A stretch of DNA of 64,000 bases from Byssochlamys sp. IMV 00236. Taxonomy: Eukaryota; Ascomycota; Eurotiomycetes; Eurotiales; Thermoascaceae. The position numbers were made by a program, and so were the translations under genes. Shown one piece after another: positions 21,968 to 35,384 of the stretch. Positions within the stretch are counted from its first letter, which is position 1, and each line of letters starts with the position of its first letter. The notes beneath the pieces are model-generated. The model did not search any database and had not been told where the DNA came from. It worked only from the letters and a program-made list of their open reading frames with translations. Where the stretch lies: contig MSJH02000795.1 of NCBI GenBank assembly GCA_001931875.2, forward strand, positions 1 through 64,000, written 5' to 3'.

Positions 21968-23755
21968 CTATTCTTTGGTAACGAGCGCAGTAAGAGGTCC
22001 GGTGTGGAACCCTTTGACGACACCAAGTGCAACAGCAGAAGGCAGCGAGTCGTCTCTTTTTAGGTCGAGACCAGCCTTTGGCAGGCCATATACATCGCAT
22101 ATCTGTCCAGCGGCACGCTCACCACTCCAGTATGCACCTGCGGTTGTTCCCAGGTCAACAAAGGGCGCAGTATGCTCACCGGCAAACCACACTCCACGCT
22201 CGGCGCCAACTCCGGCTCTGAAAGTCTCGATATCCTTGTCACCCTGTTCGAGGCCGACCTGGAAATTCGAATATGAGCCGTTGCCTGCGTAAGGGTCATT
22301 TTGCCATTGCGTAGCTAAGAAGGCGGACGGTTTGCAATCCGGAGATGACGCAGAATAATTTGGCAGGCGAGAGTAATAAGGAAGAAGGAATTCATTGAGG
22401 ATGTGGTATAGCTTTTCTGAGGAAGGGTCCAAGCCTGTGATCTGCGACACTATATGGGTTGCACAGGGCCCATATGTATAGAAGAGTAGAGTTGGATGAT
22501 TGCAGCCATCGGGCAAATCAGCTAGCGAGATGGATTCCTGGTTCCAGCTTATATCCTCCGGGTGTTCGACATAAGTTGGGTTGAGAAATTGTGCAAATGC
22601 TGGAGGATTGCTGCTGAGACCCTTGCCGTTGAAGGCTTCATGCATCCCATTCGCTTTCCCAGAATCCATATCTGGAAGTGAGGTTCTGGGCTGGGTATGC
22701 CAGAAAGCCCGCGGAAAGGTTACGTATACCTTTTCAAGCCGTCCATACGATATGCTGTCGATAGCGCTCAGCAGACGCGATGGAAGAGCAGGACTGAAAG
22801 CTTCTTTGTTTCGTTTTAACCAGCCCAAGGGGCACGTAACGACGACTTCGTCGAAGCTATATGAATCTCCAGTCTTGGTCGTCACTGTGACTTGATGATC
22901 CACGCCGGGTTTCCGTGGATTTGCCTCGATCCCGATGACGGGCTCATTCAGTCGGATATCCGCCCGTCCAAGAACTGCCCGAGAGATATGGTTTAGGATA
23001 TTCCTGTAGGTAGATGCGACAAAGAGATTATCTGTACATAGCTTTTTAGCTGTTTCATCTTTTATCAGCATTCAACGATACAGCAATACTCACTCTCATC
23101 GATGCATTCTTCGAGGCAGAAGAATTTCAGACTTTGTCTGTCTATCGGATCCCCTACATAGGAACCCCACATTTTAGAGGACTCAATGCATGCGTCCTTT
23201 TCTGCTTGCGTGAAGTTGGTTTGCGCAACCCGTTCTTTAAAAAAATCTAGCAGACTCTTATCAGCGGGGATCTCGTCCTTGAACCTATTGCTATGCTCGA
23301 ACGCCTCATCGAGGGTAGTCCACACAAAGTCAGAGATCTTAGTAGCCGTCTTTTCATCATAGAGGTTTCCAGCAGTGTCAAAGATCGACTGTCTTCCGTC
23401 CCAGTCATGCGTCGTCGTATTCGATAACACGCCTATCTTGGAAATTGGATTATCCAAAGTACCATGGATCCAATTAGGACCGCTGTTGCATTGTCAGTCA
23501 TGTTCATCTGCACAGATTAACGGACCTACAGGTCAACAAGGTGTCCTCCGATTTCACTTTGACAAACCTGTTGCTCGTCGTTAGATATCTCTCCGGACTG
23601 GAGATCACTGGTAGACGTACTCTGCCGCCAATTCTATCCCTTGCCTCAATGATCGTCACCCGGACACCATTTTGGATCAGGATGTCTGCGCATCTCAGAC
23701 CAGCTATGCCAGCTCCAATGATGCCGACATGGGGAGTCTTTCCCATAAGTGGCAT
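21968..23755 (-). CDS. FAD-dependent amine/polyamine oxidase (550 aa)
   Basis: Four exons: 23621-23755, 23530-23567, 23094-23482 and 21968-23058. The second exon is only 38 nt, so it is easily missed. N-terminal dinucleotide fold HVGIIGAGIAGLRCADIL followed by TIIEARDRIGGR; exon 2 gives VCQSEIGGHLVDL and exon 3 GPNWIHGT, the flavin-binding path of the monoamine/polyamine oxidase family. The C-terminal FAD block RGVWFAGEHTAPFVDLGTTA is complete. These enzymes oxidise spermine/spermidine or related amines with release of H2O2. No N-terminal signal; the last residues (VTKE) are not a peroxisomal targeting signal. The upstream in-frame extension to 23968 is probably leader. Substrate is not decidable from sequence. 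Confidence 0.88.
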
Positions 23756-25053
23756 GCTGTACCAAAAAGTGGAAACTGGCACCTTAGTAGCGGCCGGAGA
23801 CGGATAGGGGTCGAGGAAAATGCTCTTAGGAAAAGGAGACTGATGCCACCTTGTGGGCTGCGTCAAGCGGTTAGTCTTGCACTCCATAAGTTTACACAAT
23901 ATAAGAATAATAATCTCTCTCGAGCTCTCTCTAAGGTCACCGATGTGAGACTCTGAAAGAAAATGCAACCATAGATAAGAGATAACGGAACGAAGTAAGC
24001 TCTTAGGTTGGATGAAATGAAATTGAGAAACAGTTGCAACTAAGTGGTTCGAAAATGGCTTCTAGACTGGAGTCCCGAGAGGACATCATCATACAGGCGC
24101 TCTGGGGAGGGCATCTGTTCCTCCTCAACAGGATGAACTAGCAGGCCCCACTGGCTCAGCAATCAGATGCAGAAGGCGCATGATGTTCCCTCTAGCAGTA
24201 ATCCAGGGCAGCCAGTATGAATACAGTGAATACGTATGGCACGGAAAGAGCACATCAAAGATATAACCACAAGACCAGTAGTTTGCACAACATAGATAAC
24301 GGTGTACCAGAAGCTCGGAGAAAAAGTATGCAGCATAACTCAGGATAACCTACCGCTCGTGGGAAAGGCCGGACGACGTGGGAAAAGCAAAGAACAACGA
24401 AAAGGCCTGCTCGAGAAGATGCAACGAGATCTCGAGAGAACAGACACAGTATCCAAATGAAAGACGTAGAACTGAAATAATGGATATTGTGAAGCAATAT
24501 GGATAAATCCTTTTATCACAGAACCACGTTTCCACCGGCCAAGCACCACGGGTTCGAAGCACGGGCCACCCGTCAACGACCTCAAGGGAGGGAGTTACGC
24601 TTTCTCTTCTTCTTCTTCTTCTTCTTCTCTCAAGCTCTTTAAGTATGATCGGATGATCATCATGGTTCGACCTTTTTCTTACGAGACGAATCCACCGGTC
24701 CTACGGTGCTAGCGGTATCCAAATACATGATAATACCCTCGTGAGCTTGGCGGGGTTGCTATCTTAACGCTTATTGTCGGAGGCGGGGAGTATCGTTATC
24801 ATCAGGGATGGCATTAAAGTGATAGGACTACCTGAATGAACTCTCTACGATCACCGGGTTATCGGTGTCGATGCGCTGGTCAAGTGGAACTGATCGTCAC
24901 AACATCAAGAGTTTAACTTGTACAAAGGAAAGCTCAATCCAATCGTTACTAATATGCATCGCTCGTGCGCCCCATGGGGTACATACGCCGCCCGTCCAGG
25001 TCACGGCTTGAAAAGGAATCGTACAAAGGAAATGGGTAAAAGAGCGGCAGTGC
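23756..25053. other. 1.3 kb intergenic stretch, no gene
   Basis: Upstream flank of the amine oxidase and 3' flank of the homeobox gene. Contains a TTC tract at 24605-24629. Small minus-strand ORFs at 24255-24585 are overlapping frames over the same low-complexity DNA and are not supported. Confidence 0.45.
24605..24629. repeat. TTC trinucleotide microsatellite
   Basis: About seven TTC units in a pyrimidine tract; intergenic. Confidence 0.7.
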
Positions 25054-27028
25054 TTATCGCCATGCACCTTGGCTTAGTGATAACAGGCCCTGAATGCAAT
25101 CGAGGTCTTCTTCCTGGCTAGGCCCGCCAGCGGCAGACATGAATGCAGAAACCTCTTCATCAACCTCCGGTGCCAGAGCATTCTCTTTACTTGCACTGGG
25201 TCCCTGATTTCGGGATGACCGTGCGTGCCTGCCATCGGTCATTACCTTCGAACTTTTCCCAGGCTGGTCTTGCGCCCGACCTGCTTCCTTGAGTATAGGA
25301 CGCCGGTTCTGCCTGGGAACTGCTCTCCGGCGGACCTGAGGTTGCTGTGTTCCCGGGACCCAGTTTTCTTTGTCGGAATCGCCAGGGTCGATGTCTTCAA
25401 AAACATCATACTTCGAGCCATTGTATGACTTGAGATCCTTCCGTGGCAAAGGGCTCTTGTCCATGGAGATATTCTGATCAGACTGGAGTCTTCCTAGGGA
25501 TGAAACAGTGCGCGACAGTTTGCGCCTCTTCTCGCCTGACTGTAATGGAACCGCCACCCTGTTCTGAAGATCCGAACGGGGAGCAAGAGCGTTTTCTCGG
25601 CCAGAGAAACTCCGACTTAATGATCGGTTACTCCTGGACCGCATCAGACCAGATTTGGCGGCGTTGGGTGTACCCTGGGAACTTGACGGAGTGGACAGTG
25701 CACTTCGAGCATCAGTATCGCAGTACAGTTCCCAGTTGCGAGCGTCACGAGACCTCCCAAAAGCCTTGTTACGGACATCCCGATCTAGCAGATCTGGTCT
25801 CGCTGCACCCAGGCTGACAGCACTGTTGCTTCTCCGTAGGCCACCAGCTCGAAAGCTTCTGTTTGGGGTGGGAAACAATACTGTCCGTGCTTTGGAGGGG
25901 GATGGCTCGTTTCCGGTTCGAATCAATGCTTCACCGTCTGAAGACATTGAAATTCTCACTGCGCTGCGTCCCTTCAACGGCGACGGTGTCATCTCTCCTT
26001 CCTTCCTGACCATCGCCTCGCCGTCGAAGGATAGTGATATTCGCAAGGAGGGTGGCGTCTTTACCCCAGGCAACCTCTGGACGCCTGTCCTCTCAATGCC
26101 ATGTTGGGTCTCGGATTCGCCACTGCAGATGTCTGTGAACGACCGTTTTCTTTTGGGGGATTGTCCAAGTTGTTCTTCCGCAGACATGGTCTCTTTTAGA
26201 GGCCTTATTTCCGGTTTGTCAACAGTCCCGGGAGCATTCCTGATGCTACTCGAAGACTTCGAAGCGACGCTAGTCTGCGAACTTTGTATCTGAGGCTCAA
26301 CCTCTTCATTATCCGCGGAAACTACTCCGGAATCGAACGACGATTGAAATGATGCGTTGAGGTGTGAGTTCGTTACAGCGTTCGAGTCTGTGGCTTGCTC
26401 GCCTCCGTCACAGTGCTCCGCCCCACTCGATGAACCTTTCTCCGCCAGCACGTTGTCGTCACTTCCGCTGTGCTGCGAGGAATCCTGCGACGTCGATCGA
26501 GGGGCCAGAAGTTCATGTGGTTGAAGAGGTTTTGACTTCCGTCGATCGTTCTGCCTGCGGTTTTGGAACCATATCTATATCCGTGCAATCAGAAGTTAAT
26601 ACACTGGAAAGACGCGCTGCATACGCGTTCTTAGAGAACGTACCTGAACTTCCTTTTCCCCCAGAGCAACCCGACTAACTATACTGGCCCGAGCTGCCTT
26701 GTCTGGTTTCGGGTTTCGTCTATACTCCGCCTCCAAAATAGCATGGTCCTCAGGACTTATGCAGCAGCATGGTTAGCAAGTCCGTTCACGGCAGCGCCAG
26801 AGACGCGACAAGCGCGACGACAGGATCACAATTTGTAGGATAAACTCACCTGGTCCGACGGCGCTTCTGGCGTGCCAGCAGCTTATTATCGACGCGGGGA
26901 GGTAGATTTTGCGTCAATGTCTTCTGCGAATGGACCAGAAATGCGTAATTGAGGGCTGCGGACTCCGATGCGTTTGTTAGCGGCGGAGGTGACGAGCTGG
27001 CCGCTCCTGAGGGCTCCTGGTCACCCAT
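25054..27028 (-). CDS. Homeodomain transcription factor, Yox1/Yhp1-like (603 aa)
   Basis: Three exons: 26850-27028, 26644-26755 and 25054-26574. The homeodomain spans about residues 50-112: basic arm LLARQKRRRTSPEDHAILEA, middle helix KAARASIVSRVALGEKEVQ, and recognition helix IWFQNRRQNDRRK. Introns interrupt the homeodomain twice, so no single ORF shows it. The rest is Ser-rich and disordered, with SPKRKRS and EKRRKLS basic clusters, two PSLRISLSFDGEA / SAVRISMSSDGEA repeats, and an acidic C-terminus. I place it with yeast Yox1/Yhp1 and fission-yeast Yox1, repressors acting on G1/S or M/G1 promoters; this is from the homeodomain arm and is not proven. The promoter side (27029-28100) has several ACGCG pentamers. 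Confidence 0.88.
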
Positions 27029-28338
27029 TGTCGACGCAGTAAGGGGTCACTTGCTGTCACAACAAAGAAGAGAGACCCAGGAGGATATAAATCAGTCGAG
27101 ACCTTAATGTCCCATGAACCGCGTCGCGATGTGGACGCGGACGGCGCACCGTGCAGCAATGGAGGTACATGGACTCGGGCCGGTTCTCGACCCGCCACTA
27201 GCTGCTTCGAGACGCGGTCATCCACGACTCCAATCTCGAGCAATCCATGGCTTGGTTTTACACGGACTGTATCTCTATTCTTTTATATGATCTATGGCTA
27301 TCGACTCATCCCCGCCGCATATAAGTTGCTCCCGTCTCCTCGAGAAAATGACCCCGCGGGGTTCTCTTTTGCGAGACTTATCCTCGCAAGTGTTTGCTCT
27401 TGGATCACCTCAAATAAGTTTAGCCAATGGCAGTCTAAAACATTAGACTACCTTAGGCCATCTAAAAGCTCTTCTAGTTCGGTCGTTCGCTGTTATGCGT
27501 TCGCACCAAACTGGCAGCATCGAGCCCGCAAATGTTTTGGTATCCCGCGGGACCTTGCCTTTCCAGCTATAAAATACATACGTCCTCTGTTGTAGTATCT
27601 ACAAGGGCGTCTCGCAACTTGTATAGAAAACGACTGTTGCATGATCTTTTTCATCTCTTCAAAAGCCTTCGCTGACGTCGTCTAGGAAATTACGGACTTG
27701 AGACGACGTGCTAATTCTATTCCTAGAGCGGCATGTGTGTTCTCGCGTTCTCGATTGTTCGTTGAATCGTTCCGGCCAGACGCGCGGGAACGCGAGATCC
27801 CGTGACCGTGACCTCGTGCTGCTCTACCTAACCGGATGCGGCACAGCTGAGAGTACACCTGAATCAGCTCAGTCACAGTGAGTAATCGTTCAATTCTCAG
27901 CTGTCAGGCAACAACAGCGGATCTTGTTCAAGGCTCCACATTCCAGTAATGACAGCTGAATTCCCTTTCTCTAACTCGGACTCATCAGATGATTCAAGGC
28001 TTGCACGACACGAGGTCGCGCCTCCGACATTCTTGCTCTATTCCTCGACGCGGACAGTGACAGTCTCGCCGTATTGTCAATGAAAGCCTGTCAAAACAAG
28101 GAAGGAAATGGAGCCAAAGTCATTATAGTCTTCAATTTTTCGGAGGGAAATTGCCGGCGGTTTTGTACTTCGTATCTCGCGCTCTGTCTCACACCGAGGC
28201 CCTCTGGACAACCCAGCAAATCCGCCTTATCACGGCAAGCAAGGCCCCTGCTTCTCGAACTGATCGCTGCAGGGAATAAACGAGGAACATTACTAACGTC
28301 ATAAAGCAAAGAGCTGAATGAATACGTCATATTCACCT
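27029..28338. other. Promoter side of the homeobox gene; no gene supported
   Basis: A 162-codon plus-strand ORF (27107-27595) starts antisense to the homeobox leader, has no recognisable domain and is not supported by splice structure. Several GACGCGG-type patches (about 27134, 27217, 27777, 28036) are present. Confidence 0.45.
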
Positions 28339-28646
28339 CTAGCTCCCCTGCTGCCTCAGAAGCGGTGCATATATCCCTCCGATGTCACTTGCTGTCCCTT
28401 GATTGACTGTGGATTTTCAATCTATACAGTAGCCAATGTGGATTTGAGGACTGACAACTTCTCAGTGCCTTCTGCATCTTCCCATGACTCACCAATATAG
28501 GAAACGACTTCGTTGAGCGAATCTGCTGTCTCTTCAAGTCCTCCGTAGACTTCTGCCATAGGATCAGCTGCGAATCCAAGGCAACAGGATGAGCAGGGAG
28601 ATGCAAGTTCGATATCATGCACACGGCGAGATCCTTGTATTCCCAT
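28339..28646 (-). CDS. Candidate small two-exon protein (73 aa), unknown
   Basis: Exon 28493-28646, a consensus donor (GTGAGT), an 86-nt intron and an acceptor CCACAG leading into 28339-28406 with a TAG stop; frame is preserved (phase 1). The product begins MGIQGSRRVHDIELASPCSS, has a CysCys pair just after residue 20, an acidic middle (EVYGGLEETADSLNEVVSYI) and a hydrophilic tail ending LLRQQGS. A glycine at position 2 and the nearby cysteines could allow lipid modification, but that is speculative. No family is recognised. Support is only the coherent splice pair and protein-like composition; expression data would decide. Confidence 0.42.
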
Positions 28647-28973
28647 CTCTATTGGTTAGGGATCAAAAACATGCTTCCCATGTTCATCTGCATTGTCACG
28701 TCTGATCAACATTGCAAGTTGGAATACCAGCTATGTCTGCTATAAAGGACTTGAAACTCAGTCCAGTTAAATGACCTATTAGTGCTCGATATCACTGTGA
28801 CTTCTTTATCAGATCCGACGTCTTTTCCGAAGACGAAGAGAGTTTTGTATCAGATCTCTGCAATTCTCTTATCGTGTACATTCCCGTGATTTTTCCATAA
28901 GAAGAAAGAAGAACGCCTAACCTGGAAACTAGTCCCTTTCCTTTTCTCTTAAACAGAAAGCCACTTGCTAGTC
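28647..28973. other. Short divergent promoter region
   Basis: Lies between the candidate small gene (-) and the NmrA-like gene (+). No ORF; A/T-rich with TATAAAG near 28740. Confidence 0.4.
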
Positions 28974-30055
28974 ATGATCAAGATAGCAATCGCCGGGACG
29001 GGCGGCCTGGCACAGTATCTTGGACACTATCTTGATACACAAACATCTCACCAATTCATCTTCCTCTCAAGAAACGTAAGCACAACAACAACAACCCACT
29101 CCCCATTTCTAACATCTTGACTCATACCACCGCAGCCTAACCCAGGCTTATCCGCCAAAGGATGGCAAGTGATCCAAGTGAACTACAGCAACGACCAGGA
29201 CCTCCGCTACAAACTGACCGGGATTGACATGGTCATTTCCACTATCCACGGACAAGCCCAACTGGCCTTAATCGACGCAGCAGCCCACGTGCACGTCCGA
29301 CGATTCGTCCCAGCCGAATTCGAAGGCCTACCTGCTCTCAGACCGCAATCAGATATCCTGGAACGCGGCAAGGCTGCAGCCCTGAATAAACTAGCGCAAT
29401 ACAGACCCTACGGAATGGAATATGCCGTCTTCGCCTGCGGTGTTTTCTACGAGCGCTTCGCTCCTGGCGGAATGGCCGCTTTGCAACTTGGTCAGAGTAT
29501 CTATGCAGCTGGAGAAGGTGACTATGTCATGGATATACGAAGCATGGTGGCTCGGATCCCGTATTTCGATTCAGCAGGTCGGGAGGTTCGAATATGTCTA
29601 ACGTCCGCTCAGGACGTTGCTAGATTCGTCGTTGCGGCGTTGGAACTGCCGGAATGGCCTACTGAGTTTACCATGTGCGGTGAGCGAATGACGCTGAATG
29701 ATCTTGTTGGTGTTGCGGAGCATATGATGGGTGAGTTGACGATGCTGTATCATTATTTATTGTCTTGGTGGTCGTCGATATACTATTCGATAAGACGCAT
29801 ATTTAGAAACTAACGATTGAATTCAAAGGTGTTCACCAATTCCACCGTGTCGGCCACACAGTGGAGTCATTGCAGCATAGTCTGGAATACGCAAAGGCTA
29901 CAGGCAATATGCCTGAACAGTGGCGTCTTTATCAGTTACTCGCTACGGCGATGGGGAGGTATGACTTCGAGGAAGCGAATCTGAATACCATGGTCAATGT
30001 TCGACCCATGAACTTCAGAGATTGGCTTTGCGCAGTGTGGTCTCGGAGCGTCTGA
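28974..30055 (+). CDS. NmrA-like / isoflavone-reductase-like oxidoreductase (307 aa)
   Basis: Three exons: 28974-29075, 29136-29730 and 29829-30055. N-terminal Rossmann motif MIKIAIAGTGGLAQYLGHYL binds NAD(P); next come FLSRN, VISTIHGQAQLALIDAA and RRFVPAEFEG, as in the NmrA/isoflavone reductase branch of atypical short-chain dehydrogenases. The C-terminal half carries the TSAQDVARFVVAALELP segment that closes the pocket. Members are redox sensors or reductases acting on aromatic secondary metabolites; which applies here cannot be told. No catalytic YxxxK is obvious, so a regulatory, NmrA-like role is possible. The exon 2 ORF reads into intron 2 and stops; the joined end ERMTLNDLVGVAEHMMGVHQ is the supported form. 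Convergent with thymidylate synthase. Confidence 0.85.
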
Positions 30056-30445
30056 TTTGTATTGCACGCAATAATGATGATGATAATGTTCTTTTATGCT
30101 TTGATGATGCATTTCGGGGTGTAGGATTAGATTAACATTTTCTGGTGCGATATTTCAGATAGGGTGGTGTTCTAGGATACTACAAGAAAAGTGATAGAAT
30201 GCTGAAAATGAATAACAAATTATCAGAGTCTAAGTCAGTTAAGGACATTCCAAGAGAAGTGTATTCAATTGCTAATAAATGGATATATATATTTTCGCAG
30301 CTTAGTACCAACAGCGCACAATCATAATACGTTGTGAAATGATATTCATTCCTCTGTGCCCTGCATTAAGAGCCGCTAGTCTAACCGTAGAGCGTTTCAT
30401 CCAATCATCTATATACCAATCAATCCAATCCAGCCAAAGCAAACT
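30056..30445. other. Convergent 3' flanks
   Basis: A/T-rich region between the ends of the NmrA-like gene and thymidylate synthase; no gene. Confidence 0.5.
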
Positions 30446-31616
<1,171 letters not shown>

Positions 31617-31663
31617 ATCTGCGATGTCTCTGAAGTTTGTCAAAGTACTTGCCAGACTTGGCG

Positions 31664-31681
31664 ACGCGTTCGGCGACGCGT
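31664..31681. promoter_or_regulatory. Two MluI cell-cycle boxes (ACGCGT) upstream of thymidylate synthase
   Basis: ACGCGT occurs at 31664-31669 and again at 31676-31681, both inside a duplicated GGCGACGCGTT unit spaced 12 bases apart. ACGCGT is the MCB element bound by MBF in budding and fission yeast; the budding-yeast thymidylate synthase promoter also carries MluI boxes. Position and duplication support function; binding in this organism is inferred. Confidence 0.7.
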
Positions 31682-31899
31682 TAATTAGATTTCATAGTTG
31701 GTCTTTGGCACTGGCCGTATTATGAGGGGCTGCGATACTTTGATTGGTCCATATCAACACGCGCTAATACTATCGTTATCTGGTTGTTATCGATAAGGCT
31801 GTAGAGTCAGGTGATAACTATCGATTATACCACTCGAGAGAACAATGAATGTTATTAACAATAAATCTAGACTCTAGACTCGTTATATCATCTATCCTT

Positions 31900-33907
31900 C
31901 TATATCTTACTTCTAGCCACTCCACTTCCCACTCTCTCTTTCTCCATAGCCCTCAACCGATTCCGCATAATCTTCCCACTGATAGTCTTCGGGAGAAAAT
32001 TCGGTTCCACGAACTGAACCCTCCGCGGATACTTGTATGGCGCAGACATCTTCTTGCAGAAATCCTGGATCTCCTTGCGAAGCTCATCCTGGTTTCTTCG
32101 CTTGTATTCCTCAGTGAGGACGATGAAAGCTTTGACGACCTCGACGCGCTCTGGATCTGGTGAAGCCACTACGGCCGACTCGACTACTCCCGGATGCTGC
32201 TTGAGAACAGATTCGACTTCGTATGGTCCTGTTGGGATTAGAATGAGGAGTACTTGTATGTAAGGTAAACGGTGAGTGTTAGAACTTACCGATTCGGTAG
32301 CCTGAAGAGTTGATAATATCATCTGAGCGGCCAACAAACCAGAAATATCCGTCAGAGTCCCTCGTGGCACGATCTCCCGTTAGGAACAGAGTCTTCCCTG
32401 CTGTCGAGGCTGTAACGGGTCTCTGCACACTTCCGTCCTCCTTGATATATCCCTCGAATATGCCAAAGAAAGGGGCATCAGTGTCGTCGCCTATTGATAG
32501 CGCGATATTCCCTTCTCTCCCTGAAGGGACTTCCTGTCCGGATTCATCGACCACCAGCATCGGTACACCCGGAACGGGTTTCCCCATAGAGCCGACTTTA
32601 ATTGCGTTTCCTTCAAGGTTGCCGCACACGAGGATCGTTTCTGTCTGGCCGTAACCGTCACAGATCTGAATGCCGCTCATCTCCTTCCAGAGTCTGATCA
32701 CTTCACCGTTCAGGGGCTCCCCTGCTCCGACACAGTGTTCCAAGGCAGCGGGAGGGTTCTTTCTGAAGTGATTCAGACTGGCTTGGAGAACCAATTGTCG
32801 ATATGCGGTTGGTGGAGCACATAGTGTCGTGATGGGATACTTGTGCAGGGTATCGAGCAGATGGATGGGGTCGAAAGGTCTGCGATCATCTTCTACAAAA
32901 AGCGCCGCTCCACAGTTCCATGTTGCGAAAACCGCCCAGCCAGCTTTAGCCCAACCTGAGCAGACGATTGTCAGCGTCTATATTTGTCTTTGGATTTCCT
33001 TTCCCAGAGAAGCCAAACGCACCTTGTTCCGCTAGATTCCAATAGACCTTACCAGGCTTCAGTCTAAGCCAATACTTTCCAGTGCTTGTGTGTGCTGCGT
33101 AGTGTTAGCATTTCTTTTTCTTGTCCCAGAGACTGACTTCAAGTTTCTTGCCTAAAGGATACGATATCTGATTATGCAACACCATCTTCGGAGGACCGGA
33201 AGTGCCAGAGGTAAAATATATCAGAGCGGGGTCCGTCGCCTTGTTTGGCTCCCTCGAGAACTGGACATGCTGTTCGATTTTTCCCAACGCATCGAAATAC
33301 GACACCACTCCTTCGGGAGCATTTCCGCCGACCTGCAATACTGTCTTCAACTGCGGGCATTGATGTCGTACATTGAGCAACTTCCCAACGCTCGTCTCAT
33401 CACCGATAAAAGCTGTAGCGCCGGAACGTTGGGCTCGGTATTCGATCTCTTTATCGACAAGGAGAGTGGTGCACGGACATAGAACAACTCCGGCTCTGAT
33501 AGCAGCGATAGCTACTTCCCACCTTTATTCCGGTGAAATCGGTTCTTAGTGTAAGTAAGATTTCTTGACATCATGCAGGAGTCGAAGGCAGATTCATGAC
33601 AACTTCATCAGGAGAGTGTTGGATACTTAGTAAACATCATTTTGTACACATACCACGCAGTTACCCGAGGTAATATGATAATCAATCTATCACCAGCTTT
33701 CATTCCTAGTTGTCGTAGTAATGTGGCAACACGATGCGATTCCCTGCTGAAATGGTTGTAGTCCAGTGTACGGCATTCCCCCGTCGCTCGCGAAGTCCAG
33801 TACATCGCTCGGAGACCGGGAGATTTGGAAGCCCAGTAATCGATAACATCGGTAGCGAAATTGAATGTTTCAGGCCGGGTAAGTGCCTGTGCTTCGAAGT
33901 GCGCCAT
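31900..33907 (-). CDS. AMP-forming acyl-CoA synthetase (563 aa)
   Basis: Five exons: 33654-33907, 33152-33522, 33023-33094, 32290-32955 and 31900-32228. Motifs of the ANL superfamily: P-loop [74 protein letters not shown] and the catalytic-lysine block [12 protein letters not shown]. The overall pattern resembles medium-chain (ACSM-type) acyl-CoA synthetases, which activate fatty or aromatic acids with ATP and CoA. No peroxisomal C-terminal tripeptide is seen (the end is RSKI). Intron 2 (33095-33151) requires a GC donor: exon ends TT-TAG, then GCAAGA, and only this join keeps frame into [10 protein letters not shown]. Substrate undetermined. The next gene to the right (ADH) is divergent. Confidence 0.88.
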
Positions 33908-35384
33908 ACTGTGATAGGTTCCCTGTCTCGTGGTCGTTTGCTTTGCTTTGCTTTTTTTCTTCTTCCCTGTAGGTGGGTTGTTATAGGTATTCCTGGTCAG
34001 TTGGAAGAAGTTTGGTTTCGGCTCTTTTCTTCTCTTCGTCCAGGCAGGGTCACCTTACTTACCTAGGTAGTAGTTAACAGCCTCCCCCACCTGATGATCA
34101 AGCCATCACGGACCGACATTGCTATTTTTTCCCTCACTCTAGCTGTTCAGAACCCACATTTATCCTGTACGGGCTCTGGAGGCGGGATGACAAAGTCATT
34201 TGCGAATGTAGACCTCATCTTCTTGGTAGATGGCTTCGGCAAACATACCGTTGTGGGGACGGAGCGCGGTCCGTTCCCCGCGTTTTCTTTTTAAGCACAA
34301 ACTCCATAAAATTAACTATCGCGGATTCTTTTTGAGTTTTGCGGAGTAAACTTTTGCGGGACGCAGGCCGAGGTAGAGAACTATACGTAGATACCAGAAA
34401 TCAGTCTCCGAATGCCAGTCGGGTGCATGCGTTTGAAACGACCCCAGATCACGCGCGGTGGCGTTAGAACTATATAAACTGAATCTCCAGAAACGTCGAA
34501 TCGGCGATGATGATGCGGAACCGCAGAAATAATTGCTATTTGAGATACGAAACATGGTACCATTCAGGTATATCTTTGTACGAGGCTAGGAGCAATATAT
34601 TCATTTCACCGGTGCTGCAACTGAATACATAGTATGACTGCTGTCTACGAGCGTACTAGTCATGCAACAGGGCTCGATTGGCTTCAACCTACTCATACAT
34701 GATATAGTTCCACGCCAAGTTCACATGACACATGTAGACAAGAATGAGCATCTCCATCAGATTATTCTTAGTCCGACAATCTCGACAATGTGTCTACTGT
34801 CTATACTGCTGTCGAACCTGTGCACTGTGTTGCAGTATTGCAGTCCGTGAAAACGCTTGTCAATTCTCATATAGCCAGGTCCGATTGATTGATAGACATG
34901 ATATTATCTGGGTATCTATCTGCATGCAACAACACCCATCGAATCCCAACGACGTTGGCAACAGGGGTCCCATGACAGCGGCTCGGAAAGATCACTGACT
35001 AGATCATAATATCCTCCCGGCCCCCAGATACGTGCTGTCTCCATGGTCGGAATCCTCCATCCGCGGGTCCGCTTCAAAAAGACCTGAGCTGCAGTTGGCC
35101 CTCTTTGTCCTTCTAATCGACTCGCTTCGGGGAAATGCAGATCCACGTCCGCGTGGACAAGACCGCATATACCCCGCATGTACCCGTCCCTTCACGACTC
35201 AAAAGCGCCGGGGTCCTAGGTCATGATCCAAGCAGAAGGCATATATATGTCCCACCCTGTCAAGCAAGCCAGTATCCTGTTATCCTTGCCAGATACTCGC
35301 CTTCCTATCTCTTGTATCAAGATAGAGTTTTCATTGTGTGGACAGTCGTCAATTCCTTGTCCTCACGCATCATCTTATCCCATA
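33908..35384. other. 1.5 kb divergent promoter region, no gene
   Basis: Between acyl-CoA synthetase (-) and alcohol dehydrogenase (+). CTTACTTACCTAGGTAG-type sequence near 34055. Small ORFs on both strands are not protein-like; the in-frame extension of the ADH ORF up to 35223 has no homology and is probably leader. Confidence 0.45.

Noticed and set aside
27107..27595. 162-codon plus-strand ORF
   Set aside because: Lies in the promoter side of the homeobox gene, has no recognisable domain, and its composition matches read-through of regulatory DNA.
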